Translations under genes and position numbers: made by a program
The notes under the pieces: model-generated
Databases searched by the model: none
What the model was told of the DNA's origin: nothing
The model's input: only the letters and a program-made list of their open reading frames with translations
Shown here: positions 37,775 through 48,928 of the stretch, piece by piece
Numbering within the stretch: the first letter of the stretch is position 1
Layout of the letters: each line of letters begins with the position of its first letter
Assembly (NCBI RefSeq): GCF_032118995.1
Contig: NC_092667.1
Span: forward strand, 2,286,931-2,350,930
Reading direction: 5' to 3'
DNA length: 64,000 nt
Source: Asterias amurensis
Taxonomy: Eukaryota > Echinodermata > Asteroidea > Forcipulatida > Asteriidae

Positions 37775-40690
37775 AAACCCACAAGGCTATAGCCTTGCAC
37801 ACATTTCCAAGCAAAATTTGATAAAACCATAAGGCTATAGCCTTGCCTACATTTTCAAGCATAATTTGATAAAACCCTAAGGCTATAGTCTTGCAAACAT
37901 TTTCAAGCAAAATTTGATAAAACCATAAGGCTATAGCCTTGCCTACATTTTCAAGCATAATTTGATAAAACCCTAAGGCTATAGCCTTGCAAACATTTTC
38001 AAGCAAAAACCATTTTCAAGCAAAATTTGATAAAACCATAAGGCTATAGCCTTGCCTACATTTTCAGGCAAAAACCATATGGCTATAGCCTTGCACACAT
38101 TTTCAAGCATAATTTGATAAAACCCTAAGGCTATAGCCTTGCAAACATTTTCAAGCAAAAACCATTTTCAAGCAAAATTTGATAAAACCATAAGGCTATA
38201 GCCTTGCCTACATTTTCAGGCAAAAACCATATGGCTATAGCCTTGCACACATTTTCAAGCAAAATTTGATAAAACCATAAGGCTATAGTCTTGCAACCAT
38301 TTTCAAGCAAAATTTGATAAAACCATAAGGCTATAGCCTTGCCTACATTTTCAGGCAAAAACCATAAGGCTACAGTCTTGCAACCATTTTCAAGCAAAAT
38401 TTGATACTCCATAAGGCTATAGCCTTGCCTACATTTTCAGGCAAAAACCATAAGGCAACAGTCTTGCAACCATTTTCAAGCAAAATTTGATAAAACCATA
38501 AGGCTATAGCCTTGCCTACATTTTCAGGCAAAAACCATAAGGCTACAGTCTTGCAACCATTTTCAAGCAAAATTTGATAAAACCATAAGGCTATAGCCTT
38601 GCAACCATTTTCAAGCAAAATTTGATAAAACCATAAGGCTATAGCCTTGCCTACATTTTCAGGCAAAAACCATAAGGCAACAGTCTTACAACCATTTTCA
38701 AGCAAAATTTGATAAAACCATAAGGCTAAAGCCTTGCAACCATTTTAAAGCAAAATTTGATAAAACCATAAGGCTATAGCCTTGCCTACATTTTCAGGCA
38801 AAAACCATAGCCTTGCACACATTTTCAAGCAAAATTTGATAAAACCATAAGGCTATAGCCTTGCCTACATTTTCGAGCAAAATTTGATAAAACCATAAGG
38901 CTATAGCCTTGCAAACATTTTCGAGCAAAAACCATAAGGCTATAGTCTTGCAAACATTTTCAAGCAAAATTTGATAAAACCATAAGGCTATAGTCTTGCA
39001 CACATTTTCAAGCAAAATTTGATAAAACCATAAGGCTGTAGCCTTGCCTACATTTTCGAGCAAATTTTAATAAAACCATAAGGCTATAGCCTTGCCTACA
39101 TTTTCAAGCATAATTTGATAAAACCATAAGGCTATAGTCTTGCAAACATTTTCAAGCAAAATTTGATAAAACCATAAGGCTATAGTCTTGCACACATTTT
39201 CAAGCAAAATTTGATAAAACCATAAGGCTGTAGCCTTGCCTACATTTTCGAGCAAATTTTGATAAAACCATAAGGCTATAGCCTTGCCTACATTTTCAAG
39301 CATAATTTGATAAAACCCTAAGGCTATAGTCTTGCAAACATTTTCAAGCAAAATTTGATAAAACCATAAGGCTATAGTCTTGCAACCATTTTCAAGCAAA
39401 ATTTGATAAAACCATAAGGCTATAGTCTTGCAACCATTTTCAAGCAAAATTTGATACTCCATAAGGCTATAGCCTTGCCTACATTTTAAGGCAAAAACCA
39501 TAAGGCTACAGTCATGCAACCATTTTAAAGTAAAATTTGATAAAACCATAAGGCTATAGCCTTGCCTACATTTTCAGGCAAAAACCATTTTCAAGCAAAA
39601 TTTGATAAAGCCTTGCCTACATTTTCAGGCAAAAACCATAAGGCTACAGTCCTGCAACCATTTTAAAGCAAAATTTGATAAAACCATAAGGCTATAGCCT
39701 TGCCTACATTTTCAGGCAAAAACCATAAGGCTACAGTCTTGCAACCATTTTCAAGCAAAATTTGATAAAACCATAAGGCTAAAGCCTTGCAACCATTTTC
39801 AAGCAAAATATGATAAAACCATAAGGCTATAGCCTTGCCTACATTTTCAGGCAAAAACCATAAGGCAACAGTCTTGCAACCATTTTCAAGCAAAATTTGA
39901 TAAAACCATAAGGCTATAGCCTTGCCTACATTTTCAGGCAAAAACCATAAGGCAACAGTCTTGCAACCATTTTCAAGCAAAATTTGATAAAACCATAAGG
40001 CTATAGCCTTGCCTACATTTTCAGGCAAAAACCATAAGGCTACAGTCTTGCAACCATTTTCAAGCAAAATTTGATAAAACCATAAGGCTATAGCCTTGCA
40101 ACCATTTTCAAGCAAAATTTGATAAAACCATAAGGCTAAAGCCTTGCCTACATTTTCAGGCAAAAACCATAAGGCAACAGTCTTGCAACCATTTTCAAGC
40201 AAAATTTGATAAAACCATAAGGCTATAGCCTTGCCTACATTTTCAGGCAAAAACCATAAGGCTACAGTCTTGCAACCATTTTCAAGCAAAATTTTATAAA
40301 ACCATAAGGCTATAGCCTTGCCTACATTTTCAGGCAAAAACCATAAGGCTACAGTCTTGCAACCATTTTCAAGCAAAATTTGATAAAACCATAAGGCTAA
40401 AGCCTTGCCTACATTTTCAGGCAAAATTTGATAAAACCATAAGGCTATAGCCTTGCCTACATTTTCAGGCAAAAACCATAAGGCTACAGTCTTGCAACCA
40501 TTTTCAAGCAAAATTTGATAAAACCATAAGGCTATTATAGCCTTGCAACCATTTTCAAGCAAAATTTGATAAAACCATAAGGCCTACATTTTCAGGCAAA
40601 AACCATAAGGCCTTGCAACCATTTTCAAGCAAAATTTGATAAAACCATAAGGCTATAGCCTTGCCTACATTTTCAGGCAACAACCAACCA
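37775..40690. repeat. Satellite-like array of 48-bp and 39-bp units, 60 or more copies
   Basis: The 48-bp unit is AAAATTTGATAAAACCATAA, then GGCTATAGCC, then TTGCAACCATTTTCAAGC. The 39-bp unit lacks the AATTTGATA part. The two often alternate. Both lengths are multiples of three, so long minus-strand frames with ALWFYQILLEN-type repeats stay open by arithmetic. Each 48-bp unit holds the perfect palindrome AAGGCTATAGCCTT. Confidence 0.9.
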
Positions 40691-40699
40691 TTTTCACAG

Positions 40700-40808
40700 A
40701 AATTTTCAACTGAAATTTTCACAGGTTTGTTATTTTATGCATATGTTGAGATACACTAATTGACAAGACTGGTCTTTGACAATTACCAATAGTGTTCACT
40801 GTCTTTAA
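40700..40808 (+). mobile_element. MITE family A copy 8, right end only
   Basis: Only the last 100 bp of the family, from ATTTTCACAGGTTTG to GTGTTCACTGTCTTTAA, directly after the 48/39-bp satellite array. Confidence 0.7.
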
Positions 40809-40964
40809 TGAAAACTTAAAATAAAGTATTAAGTCACATATTCAAGCTCCGTTGTTTGACGTCTCTGAAGTTATTCTTGTTATGAAGAATCTTTCAATCA
40901 AATTCTAGCAATCTTTAGCGAAATATTTCTGGTAATGGACACTAATTAAAGAATTTTTGACGAT

Positions 40965-41330
40965 TCTGCTACAAACGCTTTAAGTGTTGATGTGATCTGC
41001 TTGTTCACATCACATGTTGATGGTTCCAAGGCTGCAACAGGTGTTTTACTTGTCTCCCTGTCGATTAAAGAAGTGCACAGTAGTAGACCACGTCAGCACG
41101 TTTTCTCAACCGATTCTGCTTAGAACGAACGCTTTAAGTGTTGATGTGATCTGCTTGTGTGTATCACATGTTGATTGTTCCAAGACTGCAACAGGTGTTT
41201 TACTTGTCTCCCTGTCGACTAGAGAAGTGCACAGTAAACCACGTCATCAGGGTTTATCTAATGGTCCAATTTATAACAGACTTTGGTTTGAATCTGTATC
41301 GATAATAAACAACAAGAAACTGATTATTTG
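40965..41330. repeat. Tandem duplication, about 130 bp, with a third copy at 41755-41930
   Basis: GATTCTGCT..AACGCTTTAAGTGTTGATGTG, CACATGTTGATGGTTCC and GTTTTACTTGTCTCCCTGTCG occur twice. The third copy keeps TCACATGTTGGTAGTTCCAAG and TTGGTTTGAATCTGTA. The second and third copies lead into 55-bp units. Confidence 0.7.
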
Positions 41331-41334
41331 ATTG

Positions 41335-42705
41335 AGAAAGACTCACATAGGGTAAGTCCATTATTTTTGTCAAATTTGGGCTTAAAATTGAAAAAATTAC
41401 AAGGGGTAAGTCCCGCAGTTTAAGTGAACATTTTGACCTATGAAAAAAAACCACAGGGGTAAAGTCCAGCAGTTTTAATCAATTGGGGTCTAAAATTGAA
41501 AAAATCATCACAAGGGGTAAGTAAGTCCAGCTGAGTTTTGTCAAATTTTGGCCTAAAATTTAAAGAAATCACAAGGGGGTAAGTCCAGCAGTTTGAGTCA
41601 ATTTTGGCCTAATTAATTGAAAAATTCACAAGGGGTAAGTCCACCAGTTGAAAAGTAAATTTGGGCCTTAAGTTTGAGAAGTAATGAGAAGTAATGATGA
41701 CATGTTGTCTGAAAAATGCACTTGAACAAGTTAAATAAGTTTTATACCGTCTTTCATTACCTGTTGTTCAATCACATGTTGGTAGTTCCAAGGCTGCAAC
41801 GAGCTGTTGTACTTGTCCAGCTAGCTGCAGAAGAGAGTAGTGCACGTCAGGGTTGGTCCAATATTTTATATTGGTTTGAATCTGTACTGATATTAACAAC
41901 AAAATACTGATTAGTTGATTAAGAAAAATCACAAGGGGTAAGTCCAGCAGATTTAGCCAACTTGGGCCTAAAATTGAAAGAATCACACGGGGTAAGTTCA
42001 GCAGTTTTATCAAATTTGGGCCTAAAATTGAAAGAATCACAAGGGGTAGGTCCAGCAGTTTAAGACAAATTTGGGCCCATAATTGGAAAAATCACTAGGG
42101 GTTAGTCCAGCAGTTTTATCCAACTTGGACCGAAAAATGGAAAAATCACAAGGGGTAAGACCACTGTCAAGCAGTTTTGGCAAAATGGCTTAAAATTGAA
42201 AAAACTACAAGAGGTAAGTCCAGCAGTTTTTGCAAATTTGACCTAAAATTGGAAAAAAATTACAGGGGTTATGTCCAGCAATGTTAGCTAATTTTGCCCC
42301 AAAATTGGTCCACCAGTTTTAGCAAATTTGGGCCTAAAAATGGAAAAATCACAAAGGGCAAGTAAGTCCAGCAGTCTTAATCAATTGGACCTAAAATTGG
42401 AAAAATCACAATGGGTAAGTCCAACAGTTTAAGCAAATTTTTGCAAAAAATTTGAAAAATCACATAGGGTAAGTCCAATAGTTTTTAGCAAAATTTTGCC
42501 TAAAATTGAAAGAATCACAAGGGTTAAGTCCAGGAAATTGGGCCAATTTGGGCCCAAAATTGGAAAAATCACAAAATTAGGGAAGTCCAGTAGTTTTAGC
42601 AAAATTGGGCCTAAATAGACAAACCAACACAAGGGGTAAGTCCTGCAATTTTAACCCATTTGGGCCTGAAATTGGAAAAATGAATCACAAGGGGGGTAAG
42701 TCCAA
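41335..42705. repeat. Tandem array, about 55-bp unit, about 22 copies
   Basis: AATCACAAGGGGTAAGTCC, AGCAGTTTTAGCAAATTTGG and GCCTAAAATTGGAAA recur with many single changes, interrupted at 41670-41930. Two units of the same repeat are found at about 27455-27585 in reverse. Confidence 0.82.
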
Positions 42706-42708
42706 AAA

Positions 42709-42993
42709 TCGGTCATCGAAGTTGCGAGATAATAATGAAAGAAAAAAACACCCTTGTTGTCACACAAAGTTGTGTGCTTTCTGATGCTTGATTTCGAGAC
42801 CTCAAATTCTAAATCTGAGGTCTCGAAATCAAATTCGTGGAAAATTACTTCTTTCTCGAAAACTATGGCACTTCAGAGGGAGCCGTTTCTCACAATGTTT
42901 TATACCATTAACCTCCCCCCATTACTTGTCACCAAGAAAGGTTTTATGCTTATAATTGTTTTGAGTAATTACCAATAGTGTCCACTGCCTTGA
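42709..42993 (-). mobile_element. MITE family A copy 9, partial
   Basis: Starts at TCGGTCATCGAAGTTGCG at the end of the 55-bp array and runs to CAATAGTGTCCACTGCCTT. Confidence 0.7.
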
Positions 42994-42994
42994 A

Positions 42995-44239
42995 CAAAAT
43001 AAAACAGGGATATCTCACTGATGTAAATTAGAAAATATATTATTTCATATCGAATGAAACGGAAACTTTTCCGGGGGGGGGGAATTTCATTAAATAATTC
43101 CACAATAATCTAAGGAATCCATAAATTTACTGAGGCCAAATCATCATCCAACGATTTGTTTACCACCACAAAACAATGTCCCATTGCATAATTTGAGGTC
43201 CTAAAAACACCCCCATTGGAAATTAACATGGGCTGAAGCAGGATGTTTCAAAAGAGGGCGCTATCACTATCAACAGAATCTCCGAGAGAAAAAATCTCCT
43301 GCCACACCGAGTTGTGCCGAAAAAATCCCCAAGTTTCGTTAAATTCTTTTAGTGAAAATCCTTAAGAACACAATCATCAAAATCACAAACATATGATAGT
43401 CACTTACATTCACATCTGTGTGGTAGTTGTTTCTTTAGAACGAAGTAAAATCTTGAAATTGTTGAAGAAACGCACGACGTGTTGTCTCAGTACAGTCCAT
43501 GTGTCTTTAAAAATGGCGGCACGTCCGTGCAGTTTTTGTGTCACGTGATCCTGCAAGTTTTTACTAAAATAGTCTGCTGCATGAAACGAAAAGGCGTTTT
43601 CATTGGAAAAAAAATGTCCTAAATTAGCCACGAAAATGTTAGCATAAAATTAAAAGACCCCTAAACAAAAAGAAAGCAAAGGAAACATTGAAAATTTGAA
43701 AAAGATCTAGCAGTTTACAAAATTTGTTCCAGAAATGTCGCCCTCTCGCGGTCATTGTTGACCAGGGTTGACCTCATGAATATTGTTATTGATGACAGTT
43801 GCTGACCATTAATTTTTTATTGTTATGAACGAGAACAATTTATTTTATTGTTTTGTGGAATAGCAAACGAGATAATACTTCTTATTTTAGCACGATCTGA
43901 AAACAAACTTACCTTTCTGTGAATGCATTAACACATCAATTGAGTACTTTGGGAGAAACTTCCCACTGATATTTTAATCCGGCCTGATGACAAGACTATG
44001 AAGAATATTCCTTATCTTTATTATATTACTTAGAAATAACACGCCTTTGGACAATAAGGTACGGTAGCTGGCATATTGGTTAATGGTGCATGCAACAAGT
44101 TAGTCACTCCTATTTGCTCTTCAAGGTTTGCCTCCAGCTTTTATAATACAATCAAAAATAATATTGCAGAAGAAGGCAGGGCGGGGCCTTCCAAATTAGA
44201 AACGTAACAGCTAACTGGAAATAGCCCACAATCGAGCAG
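42995..44239. other. Intergenic region, no confirmed gene
   Basis: Contains a G-run at 43071 and a minus-strand frame of 73 codons (43410-43631), which ends next to a GTAAGT site but has no recognisable product. Otherwise it is AT-rich and featureless. Confidence 0.35.
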
Positions 44240-44440
44240 AGCTATCGTCCACAATACACCGATCCAGTAGGCTCCGCCCACGACGCACGTGTGAGCAAGA
44301 ACACGTGGGGCTCTCCAACGCCAGCTTTCTGCACAACTCTGCCACGCGCGCCAAGATACGCGCACGCATGTCGGACCTTTGTTGCGTTGTGATTGGTCAA
44401 TACGCAATGGGCGGAGCTTAATGGATCGGTCTTACCCCTT
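44240..44440 (-). mobile_element. GC-rich interspersed element upstream of the lectin gene
   Basis: On the minus strand it reads CCGATCCATTAAGCTCCGCCC, GACCAATCACAACGC, GCAGAGTTGTGCAGAAAGC and CGTGGGCGGAGCCTAC. The copy at 50690-50905 is in the opposite orientation. It contains GGGCGG and CCAAT words and ends 210 nt before the lectin start codon. Confidence 0.6.
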
Positions 44441-44649
44441 GCGTGTTGTTCCGATACTGACAGGCACTTTATTTGTGTGCGTCGACTCTTCATGTTGTCA
44501 GCTCTGGTGTATTTTCCCCCTCAACTTGATCCTGGCTTGATTAGCATAGGGCTATTTTAGTGTTATCATTGAGCAGCAAATAAGTTATTTTACTGCGGGA
44601 AACTGAAGCATTGACAGTTTTTGAACATTAATCAAACTTTTAACTACTA

Positions 44650-46197
44650 ATGGCATCTGTTTTGATCAGTTTGATGTTACTATTACTGGTCTACCACCAC
44701 GTAGACTGTACACGATGCCTTGTTTCATCTACCAATGGTAGGTTTGGTGAAGAATGCCCATTAGATTGGATAACATGGAGGAGCCAATGCTATAAAATCA
44801 TCAGCGATTTATTAACGTGGAGAGAGGCCAAGGAGCAGTGTATCAAGATGGATGCTTTATTGGTCGTGCCGTTGTCAAAAGATGAAACAAAGTTTCTGCT
44901 GACACTTTTCCGAAAACCCAAGTTTTGGATTAACTGCAATGACATCGAAACTGAAGGTTGGTAATTTGCATCTTTGATAGTCCCAAAGCCCCATGCAATG
45001 ACCGCGCTTTCGAAAATTGACTTCATGAGGCACTGTGCACACTTTGTAATTGTCAAAGACCAGAGTTAGTTCTCACCTGCTGTATCCCATCATAAGCATA
45101 AAATAAAACCTGTGAAAATTTGGGCTCAATCGGTCATCGAAGTTGCGAGAAAATGAAGGAAAAAAAAACACCCTTGTTGGACAAATATGTGAGCTTTCAG
45201 ATAGGAATAAAATACTTCTAGCTCGAAGTTTTTAATATTTTAGTGAGAAATTACCTCTACTCAAAAACTCGTTGCTCGTTACCAAGTCAGTTTTTAAATT
45301 AATATTGTTTTGAGTAATTAACAAACGTAAACCTTCCCTTTAAGGCACTGGACGCTATTAGTAATTAGGCTTAGGGCTTACTCGAGAAAAAAAATCTGAA
45401 AGCATAAAAACTTACTTGGTACTGAGCAATGGAGAGCTTGATGTACAAAACATTGTGTGAGAAACGGCTCCTTCTAAAGTGGCGTAGTTTTTGAGAAAGA
45501 GGTAATTTCTCACTGGAATAATTAAAAGACTTCAGGCCTGAGCTTTAAATTTACGCATATCAAAGCACACAAACTAATTTGTGCAAAGAGGGTGTTTTTT
45601 CTTCATTATTCTCGTGCAACTTCGAAGACCAGTTGAGTCAAAGTTTCACAGATTGGTTATTTTATGCATGCAAGGGATACACAAAATGAGAATACTGGTC
45701 TTTCTCAATTATTACCAAAGGTGTCCAGTGCCGAAATGCGTCATTATTGCGATATAAACAACCTTTCTCATAATATTGAATCATCTCATCAAATAATGGT
45801 TGTTTACTAAAAAGTTTCAGTCAAAGAGTATTAGTTTAGTTTTAAGCAAACCATCTCTAAAACGTTTCCAAGGATTTTTCAAAATACAAAAAAATAAATA
45901 AATATACTTGTCACAGGAAACTCCATGTTGTCTAATGTTCCGAAACTTAGCGGTGGCATTTGGGGGTACCTTTTCACATTATAAATGATTAAGTAAATAT
46001 ATATTGTTATTTTAGGTCAATGGGTGTGCCAGGAGGATGGAGCAATGGTTCAATACAGAGAATGGCGCCAGAACGAACCCGATAACTTTGGTGTTGAAAA
46101 TTGTGCAGTAGCATATTACGAGGGATGGAATGATTTGTCATGCACCAACAAATGCCCAGCAATATGTAAGCAAAAATCACCAATGTTGCACTTTTAA
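44650..46197 (+). CDS. Secreted single-domain C-type lectin
   Basis: Exon 44650-44956 is joined to 46016-46197; the donor is GTTGGT and the acceptor TTTTAG. The product is 162 residues. Residues 1-20 are a hydrophobic signal peptide. The C-type lectin domain starts at CPLDW (C36), with C47 forming the long-form pair, C64 and C153 the outer disulfide, and C132 and C145 the inner one. WINCNDIETEGQW stands for the usual WIGLND core; WND (140-142) of the calcium site is present. The sugar-selecting triplet is EPD (123-125), between EPN (mannose type) and QPD (galactose type). It ends AICKQK, matching the usual FICEK terminus, then TAA. Such small lectins act in innate immunity or adhesion in echinoderms; no ligand can be read here. 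A donor at 44961 would break the motif and was not used. Confidence 0.8.
45030..45345 (-). mobile_element. MITE family A copy 10, in the lectin intron
   Basis: AGGCACTGTGCACACTTTG, AATTGTCAAAGACCAG and CGGTCATCGAAGTTGCG are family words; it is diverged and directly abuts copy 11. Confidence 0.65.
45345..45733 (+). mobile_element. MITE family A copy 11, in the lectin intron
   Basis: Runs from AAGGCACTGGACGCTATTAG to AAAGGTGTCCAGTGCC in the orientation opposite to copy 10, so the two make a head-to-head pair. Confidence 0.68.
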
Positions 46198-46256
46198 AAG
46201 TGGTTTTCTTAACAACAACCAACGAGTCACAACAGTTTCTTAGCATTTGTGGTTTA

Positions 46257-46325
46257 AAGGCACTGGATTATTTGTAGCCAGTCAAAATAACTTTTAGCAT
46301 AAAAACTATTTTGGTAACGAGATAA
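46257..46325 (+). mobile_element. MITE family A copy 12, short left-end fragment
   Basis: AAAGGCACTGGATTATTTG and TTTAGCATAAAAACTATTTTGG are left-end words; nothing else of the family follows. It sits in the presumed lectin 3' UTR. Confidence 0.55.
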
Positions 46326-46551
46326 AAATGTCCCCATTATGCGAAAATACAAAAGCAACATGAGAAAATCATTCATTCAACAACTGTTTCCTTTAAGTAA
46401 GTGAAAAACAACATATTATTTTTGAAAAACCTACACAATCTGATTAGTAATTGTGCCATTTTGTGCATTTTAAGCACCTCAAGTTATACATTATTCATCA
46501 GAATTATGACATAATATTGTAAAGACTATAATATAGAGGCATGGATGTTAG

Positions 46552-46557
46552 AATAAA
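46552..46557 (+). terminator. Possible polyadenylation signal of the lectin gene
   Basis: AATAAA lies about 355 nt after the lectin stop, in AT-rich DNA with no other strong candidate before it. Assignment rests on position only. Confidence 0.4.
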
Positions 46558-46574
46558 AAATAACTAGTGAAACA

Positions 46575-47212
46575 TAAGTAACTTGTATGATATAGATGGA
46601 AATATTAATTTTGGTTTTGTGTTCGCAATGTAAACTCAGTACTTACACAAGTTCTCTGAGGAAAAAAACCCAGGCATATTTTTCAGGTGGGATTCGAACT
46701 GTAAAGGTCTTGGGTTTGAATCCCACTTGAGATATTTGCTTGTAGTTTTTGTCACAGAGCTCGTGAAAGTACAGAGTACACAGTTCTCACACACATCGGT
46801 GTATACTTGGTAAACCAAACTAATATCTAATGATGTAGATTTTATCATTGGACCTGTTGTACAGTATAAACATGTATAATGATTATAGCGATCATGGTCA
46901 ACAGAATAGTCTGGTTCCTTCTGATGAAAATGACATTTAAATTGTAATGCTGTGTTAAGACTAATTCCTTTCAATGTATATTTTAGTAACAAATTGCTTT
47001 ATATTATTTCATTTCATTGTGTTAGGTTTTGTGTCGCTATAGTCTTGTAGGCCTATTATCTTGTAGGCCTCCATTGCCCTGGTCTTGGCCTTGGTGCCCC
47101 TTCAAAGGTTTACCATAGACTTAAGATTTTCCAATGAAAGTGCCATTTCCAAAATGAAAATAGCCTTGCGATCTCAAAGTTGAAATACCAGGCCTGGTCT
47201 CGTATTATTATT
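46575..47212. other. Intergenic region after the lectin gene, no gene seen
   Basis: Holds an inverted pair GGTGGGATTCGAACTG and GGTTTGAATCCCACTTG (46685-46725), tRNA box-B-like but with no folded tRNA, and a repeat scrap with TTGGTGCCCCTTCAAAGG near 47090. Confidence 0.35.
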
Positions 47213-47395
47213 GACCTTATGCATTGACGTCATCCAGCAGCCATCTTAGAAGTAAAACGGTGACGAAACACTCGAGACGCACAGATTTGTATGCGCAGCG
47301 CACAGGATTGGCCAATGAACAACCGCCTTTTGACCTCAGGGCGAGGGCGCCCTACTGAAATGATGTCATGTGCATGAGGTCTATAAGTAGTCAAG
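47213..47395. mobile_element. MITE family H, copy 1
   Basis: GACCTTATGCATTGACGTCAT pairs with ATGATGTCATGTGCATGAGGTC. Inner AAAACGGTGACGAAAC and GGCCAATGAACAACC are shared with 58317-58488. Confidence 0.7.
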
Positions 47396-47399
47396 GGGA

Positions 47400-47482
47400 T
47401 CCAGCAACAATGGTTGTTAGGAAACAACAATGGTTGTTAGGACAAAACAATGGTTGTTACCACAAAACAATGGTTGTTTAAA
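47400..47482. repeat. Short tandem repeat of AACAATGGTTGTTA, four copies
   Basis: Units of about 20 bp, each with the inverted word AACAATGGTTGTT, directly after MITE family H copy 1. Confidence 0.75.
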
Positions 47483-47854
47483 CAAGAAGTAATTATCTTT
47501 AAGTATCATCAAGGTCAACACACTAAGGTCATGAAGCAATGATGCAAAACAAACACAATTATATTTTACCATGAACACTTTATTATTAACAAGTCAATTT
47601 AGCTCAGGCCTTGAACAACAAATGTCTACAATGTACCTCATGTTTAATGTTTCTATAGTATTACAGAAACACAATCAATTTGCCTAATGCATTGAAATTA
47701 CCATATATTTTATGGATGATTCTCCGTTAGTATAGGTATAGGCAAAAGTTAATTGCTAGCTGCACGCAATGTAACTGCCTTCCATTGGTCTCCATCGCTG
47801 ACGAAATATGCGCAAAGCGTACACGTTTCTATTGTTTTGTTATCCCCAGATCAA

Positions 47855-48108
47855 AATTCCAGTTGAACCTAGTTAAACTTGGTTGAACCTACAGTAGTTA
47901 AACTGGGTTTAAATGGAACTAGATGAAAACCAGTTGATAAACTCTGTAAACACAGTTAAAACCAGTCGGTTTAATATGGAAAATGGACAGAAACCTAGTT
48001 GAACACTAGTCCAAACCAGTTGGTTAATATGGAAAATGGACGAGTTTGGTCACTGTCAAGTTGAACCAGTTGACTGGGTTCAACTGGAATTTGACCTGGG
48101 TTAACAGG
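47855..48108. mobile_element. Foldback element with CCAGTTGAACC arms
   Basis: AAAATTCCAGTTGAACC pairs with GGTTCAACTGGAATTT. The interior is made of many short GTTGAAC and AACCAG words and a duplicated TTAATATGGAAAATGGAC. Confidence 0.6.
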
Positions 48109-48260
48109 CATGATATTTGGTCTTTGAAAACAGTAGGAATCTTTTTTGGAGTGCAAGGGCTGAGATGAACACATGGTCTTTTAATGGACTTTTTCAGGCA
48201 ATTTAGGTACAGTTTGTAAAACTTTTCCCAGCACGGGCAAAACAATAGGAAATCAGACTG

Positions 48261-48607
48261 AGGCTGTGTCCAAAATGGCGACTTTGGCTACAGCTATGGC
48301 TAGATCAGGGCGTCTGCAAGTGTTAAAGAATAAACCGGATTGAATAACCCCTTTGCTGCTATGAAAGTTGCCATCTTGTAGGTCAAACCGTATGCAGGTC
48401 TAAACGTGTACATCAAAGAAACGCGCACCACTACCGGTTTGATTTCTACGGCACAAGCACGCACACACACAGGCACATGCTCGCAGACGCCATCTTGTAC
48501 GGCAAATATTTGAACAGTGATGTCATATTCAATACGGTATGGTCTATAAACAGACGCGTGTGATCTAGCCCTAGCTGTAGCCGAGGCGGCCATTTTGGAC
48601 ACGGTCT
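48261..48607. mobile_element. Foldback family F, longer copy
   Basis: CTGTGTCCAAAATGGCGACTT pairs with GGCGGCCATTTTGGACACGG, and GCTACAGCTATGGCTAGATC pairs with GATCTAGCCCTAGCTGTAG; the centre is about 240 bp. Confidence 0.72.
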
Positions 48608-48743
48608 AAAGTATGAAGATTATCATGTCTATAGCAAAGATGGCGGCCAATGCACGGGGTCAATTATTATTCAAAAAAAGATGCATTGAGGAATTTGTAT
48701 TGGTCACGTATAAATAGTATGTGAAACTCATTGTTAACTTGCT

Positions 48744-48928
48744 GGGCCCAATTTCATAATGCTGTTTAGCAGAAACTTCTGATCCGTTGCTAACCAAGAA
48801 ATGAGTAGGGTACCAGTCACACCGATGGTAAATGTACAGTATTTTGGCTCGTAACCTATTTTTGCTAAGCAAGAGTTTTCTGGGCTTAGCAAGTTTTTGT
48901 GCTTACAGGTTTTATAAAATTTGGCCCT
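48744..48928. mobile_element. Foldback family D, copy 6
   Basis: GGGCCCAATTTCATAATGCTG to TTTTATAAAATTTGGCCC. Confidence 0.65.

Noticed and set aside
37773-40562. Long minus-strand frames with ALWFYQILLENGCK-type repeats, up to 299 codons
   Set aside because: They lie wholly in the 48/39-bp tandem array. Unit lengths divisible by three keep a frame open without selection, and the open frame shifts between segments.
37775-40690. CRISPR-like array
   Set aside because: Repeats and spacers are not distinguishable, all parts repeat, and the host is clearly animal; it is a satellite.
43410-43631. Minus-strand frame of 73 codons ending near a GTAAGT site
   Set aside because: No recognisable domain, no partner exon and ordinary base composition; kept only as a remark in the region entry.
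44957-44966. GTAATT at 44961 as the lectin exon 1 donor
   Set aside because: It would give EGWSMG and destroy the WVC motif. The donor at 44957 gives DIETEGQWVCQEDG, which fits the lectin fold.
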